A DNA stretch of 64,000 bases from Aerococcaceae bacterium DSM 111022 (lineage in GTDB: Bacteria > Bacillota > Bacilli > Lactobacillales > Aerococcaceae), in NCBI GenBank assembly GCA_015863195.1, contig JACBXO010000008.1, positions 54,821 to 118,820 on the forward strand. Reading direction: 5' to 3'. The position numbers and the translations under genes were made by a program. Below the pieces are notes generated by a model. That model made no database searches. It was not told the origin of the DNA and saw only the letters and a program-made list of their open reading frames with translations. This document shows, one piece after another, positions 61,816 to 64,000 of the stretch (within the stretch, counting starts at the first letter, position 1; the number at the start of each line of letters is the position of its first letter).

Positions 61816-61835
61816 AAGTAGACGTCAGTCTACTT
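61816..61835. promoter_or_regulatory. Palindrome upstream of BKACE gene
   Basis: AAGTAGAC and GTCTACTT are 8-base arms around GTCA. It lies 82 bases before the BKACE start and may be an operator for the LysR regulator encoded two genes on. A second hairpin, ATTTGAG..CTCAAAT, follows. Confidence 0.45.
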
Positions 61836-61917
61836 CTAAGAAATGATTTGAGCAGATCTTCTCAAATTTTTTTAGATGTAGATTGATACAATGCAAACAG
61901 TAAAGGAGATAAATTAA

Positions 61918-62826
61918 ATGACAGAAAAAGTAGTATTAACTTGTGCGATTACTGGATCTATTCATATACCTTCCATGTCTGAATATTTACCAGCAAATAA
62001 TCAAGAAATCATTCAATCAGCTATTGAAGCAGCTAAAGCAGGTGCTTCAGTCGTTCATATTCATGCACGAGAGGAAAACGGAAAGCCGAGTAATGATATA
62101 GAAATGATGCGTGAAATTTACGAAACCATTAAAAAAGAAGTAGACGTCGTTGTCTGTATGACAACAGGTGCGTCAACAGCCATGACTGTCGAAGAGCGAC
62201 TTCAAGCAGTAGCTGCGATTGGGCCAGAATTAGCATCAGCAAATGCAGGATCAATGAACTTTGATTTTTCAGCGATTGCAAATATCGTTGACGAGCCAAA
62301 ACATGATTGGGAAATTCCTTATGTTAAACAATCACGAGATACCGTATTTATGAATACTTTTCAAGGGATGGAAACATACATTAAAACGATGGAAGAAAAT
62401 GGAACGAAACCTGAATTTGAAGTATATGATGTAGCCATGATTAATAATTTAGCTTATTTTCAACGTCAAGGTTTATTAAATGATAAAATATATTTACAGT
62501 TCGTAATGGGTATTCAAGGTGGTATTCCTGCTTCAATTGAAAACTTACTGTTCCTAAAAAATACTGCTGAGCGTCAATTAGGCAAAGAAAATATAGTTTG
62601 GTCTGTTGCCGCTGCTGGACGTCATCAATTCGATATTGTAACAGCAGGAATGTTATTAGGTGGAAATACACGTATAGGACTCGAAGATAATTTATACTTA
62701 TCAAAAGGTGTGTTATCAAAATCGAACGCAGAGTCAGTAAAGAAAATGAAAAATATAATAGAAGCGCACGACCGTGAAGTTGCTACACCGGCAGAAGCAA
62801 GAGATATCTTAGGGCTGAAAAAATAG
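61918..62826 (+). CDS. BKACE / 3-keto-5-aminohexanoate cleavage family enzyme
   Basis: A 302-residue BKACE enzyme: VHIHAREENGKPSND (zinc His pair) near residue 46, MTTGASTAMT, and GLEDNLYLSKG close to the end. The family condenses a beta-keto acid with acetyl-CoA to give acetoacetate and an acyl-CoA. The substrate of this member cannot be told from sequence. In context it could process a keto acid left from ring cleavage, and its acetoacetyl product would need the thiolase downstream. AAGGAGA before ATG. Confidence 0.9.
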   Translation: MTEKVVLTCAITGSIHIPSMSEYLPANNQEIIQSAIEAAKAGASVVHIHAREENGKPSNDIEMMREIYETIKKEVDVVVCMTTGASTAMTVEERLQAVAAIGPELASANAGSMNFDFSAIANIVDEPKHDWEIPYVKQSRDTVFMNTFQGMETYIKTMEENGTKPEFEVYDVAMINNLAYFQRQGLLNDKIYLQFVMGIQGGIPASIENLLFLKNTAERQLGKENIVWSVAAAGRHQFDIVTAGMLLGGNTRIGLEDNLYLSKGVLSKSNAESVKKMKNIIEAHDREVATPAEARDILGLKK

Positions 62827-62891
62827 TATAAAATAGACATAAAGAATAAAAAGGATTTATAATTAGCTAAGAAAGAATTGAGGTGGCAGAA

Positions 62892-63800
62892 TTGGATATT
62901 AAGCATTTAAATTACTTTAAAGAAATTGTAGATCAAAACTTCAATTTAACCAGAGCGGCAGAAGTCCTTTATATTTCCCAACCGACACTAAGTATTATGA
63001 TTAATGACTTTGAAAAAGACCGAGAAGTAAAATTGTTTAAACGAAGAGGTCAAAAAATTATCGGCTTAACGAATACAGGAGAGCGCTATTATAATGATGC
63101 GCTTGAAGTTATTGAAAAATACCACGATATGTTATGGAATTTAAATAGAGATGAGGAAGATATTAGTGGTCGTGTTGTTTTGGGGATTCCTCCAGTAGTT
63201 CTGTCAGTGTTATTTGCGGACGTACTGCCGAAATTAATTGAGAGTAATCCACAAGTGAAATTCGAAATTATTGAAAAAGGGGCTCAAGCGTTAAAAAATG
63301 ATTTATTAACAGAAAAGATAGATGTGGCTATTTTATTAATGCCTCATGGAATAGCGGATTTTTTAGTAGAATCATATGAGATTGAACGTTCAGAGATGGT
63401 AGTATATGTTTCAAATAAGAATCCATTAACAAAGAATAAAGGCTTGTTAGATTGGAAAGATTTAGTGAAGTATAGATCAGCATTTTTTGATAACACCTTT
63501 ATGATGCATCATCATGTTAAAGCGGCATTTCTTAGAAGAGGTCTAGACGCTAAACTTTTTCTAACGTCAATTTCATGGGATTTCTTATTAAATTCGGTCC
63601 GTTTAGTTGATGACTTATATACATTCTTGCCAAAAGCCATGGCTAACGCGATTAATAATGAAGGTATTGAAATGCTTGAAATGAAGGAACCAGTTAATTG
63701 GAGTGTTCATGTTTGTCGTATGAAGAAAACTTATTATGAACCAACCGAGGACCATATTTTTAGAGAGATCCTTAAACAGTTTGAAATATCTATCGATTAA
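62892..63800 (+). CDS. LysR-family transcriptional regulator
   Basis: A 302-residue LTTR: winged helix (DIKHLNYFKEIVDQNFNLTRAAEVLYISQPTLS, given here in parts DIKHLNYFKEIV and TRAAEVLYISQPTLS) and an effector-binding domain (VVLGIPPVVLSVL, LTEKIDVAILLMP). TTG at 62892 is the likely start with GAGGTGG 5-6 bases upstream; GTG at 62883 is also possible. It sits inside the catabolic cluster and probably regulates it. Confidence 0.9.
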   Translation: MDIKHLNYFKEIVDQNFNLTRAAEVLYISQPTLSIMINDFEKDREVKLFKRRGQKIIGLTNTGERYYNDALEVIEKYHDMLWNLNRDEEDISGRVVLGIPPVVLSVLFADVLPKLIESNPQVKFEIIEKGAQALKNDLLTEKIDVAILLMPHGIADFLVESYEIERSEMVVYVSNKNPLTKNKGLLDWKDLVKYRSAFFDNTFMMHHHVKAAFLRRGLDAKLFLTSISWDFLLNSVRLVDDLYTFLPKAMANAINNEGIEMLEMKEPVNWSVHVCRMKKTYYEPTEDHIFREILKQFEISID

Positions 63801-63834
63801 TAATCAACAGTTAATATTATCAAGGAGGAACATA

Positions 63835-64000
63835 ATGAAAGAAGTAGTTATTGTATCGGCAAAAAGAACACCGGTTGGCGCATTTGGTGGCGCACTTAAA
63901 GGAATCGGTCCAGTTGAGTTAGGTGTGATCGCTGTTAAAGGTGCAATGGAAGCCATTGGACTTGATGGTAAAGAAGTAGACGAAGTGATTTTAGGTAACG
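63835..64000 (+). CDS. Acetyl-CoA acetyltransferase (thiolase), 3'-truncated by window
   Basis: The first 55 residues are seen (MKEVVIVSAKRTPVGAFGGA, then GPVELGVIAVKGAME). They match the N-terminus of acetyl-CoA acetyltransferases. AAGGAGG precedes the ATG. The window ends before the catalytic Cys. It would convert acetoacetyl-CoA to acetyl-CoA, fitting the BKACE context. Confidence 0.9.
   Translation, partial: MKEVVIVSAKRTPVGAFGGALKGIGPVELGVIAVKGAMEAIGLDGKEVDEVILGN

Overview
The window looks like chromosomal DNA of a low-GC Gram-positive coccus of the Lactobacillales, probably Aerococcaceae/Carnobacteriaceae-like. This placement is inferred from protein style only (H2O2-forming GlpO with glpF/glpK, Dp-1-type holin, MazEF and RelBE modules, cre-like sites, a T-box leader); no rRNA or tRNA was seen to fix it.

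Layout. (1) About 0.2-5.4 kb, minus strand: a compact phage-derived module running regulator, DnaD-like replication protein, unknown protein, small sigma factor, DUF1659, DUF2922, a membrane/coiled-coil protein, holin and a CHAP/CW_7/glucosaminidase endolysin, with no capsid, tail or packaging genes. (2) 6.0-11 kb: a HigA-like regulator, an orphan RecG-C-terminal-like protein and a Sau3AI-type (GATC) restriction-modification pair. (3) 12-26.5 kb: stress-type genes (DUF2188, SDR, ABM monooxygenase), a RelBE pair whose toxin has an in-frame amber stop, a MetE-like methyltransferase, a Fic protein flanked by repeats, a sugar isomerase-like protein, an AEP primase-helicase-PLD fusion next to MazEF, and a histidinol phosphatase. 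(4) 27.4-34.5 kb: a T-box-controlled his operon (hisD-Z-G-C-B-A-F-I-E) without hisH. (5) 36-44 kb: a GH3 glycosidase and the glpF-glpK-glpO glycerol operon. (6) 45.7-64 kb: an aromatic-catabolism island. One cluster encodes meta-cleavage of catechol and its lower pathway (hydratase, aldehyde dehydrogenase, aldolase, decarboxylase, catechol 2,3-dioxygenase, hydrolase) beside a divergent IclR regulator. A second cluster (enoyl-CoA hydratase, FAH hydrolase, FAD monooxygenase, second extradiol dioxygenase, ABM protein, BKACE, LysR regulator, thiolase running off the edge) points to a further ring-cleavage route. A cysteine-free Cu/Zn superoxide dismutase lies between them.

The long intergenic regions are unusually structured. 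Three layers recur: a composite element of up to three short hairpins whose arms show compensatory changes; tandem arrays of palindromes with periods of 41 or about 51 bp, in several unrelated sequence families; and long nested inverted-repeat elements carrying a roughly 115-bp insert always preceded by GCT, with an apparent empty site in the window. These arrays and hairpins are the least explained signal here, followed by the sigma-led lysis module and the his operon lacking hisH with altered HisF gate residues.
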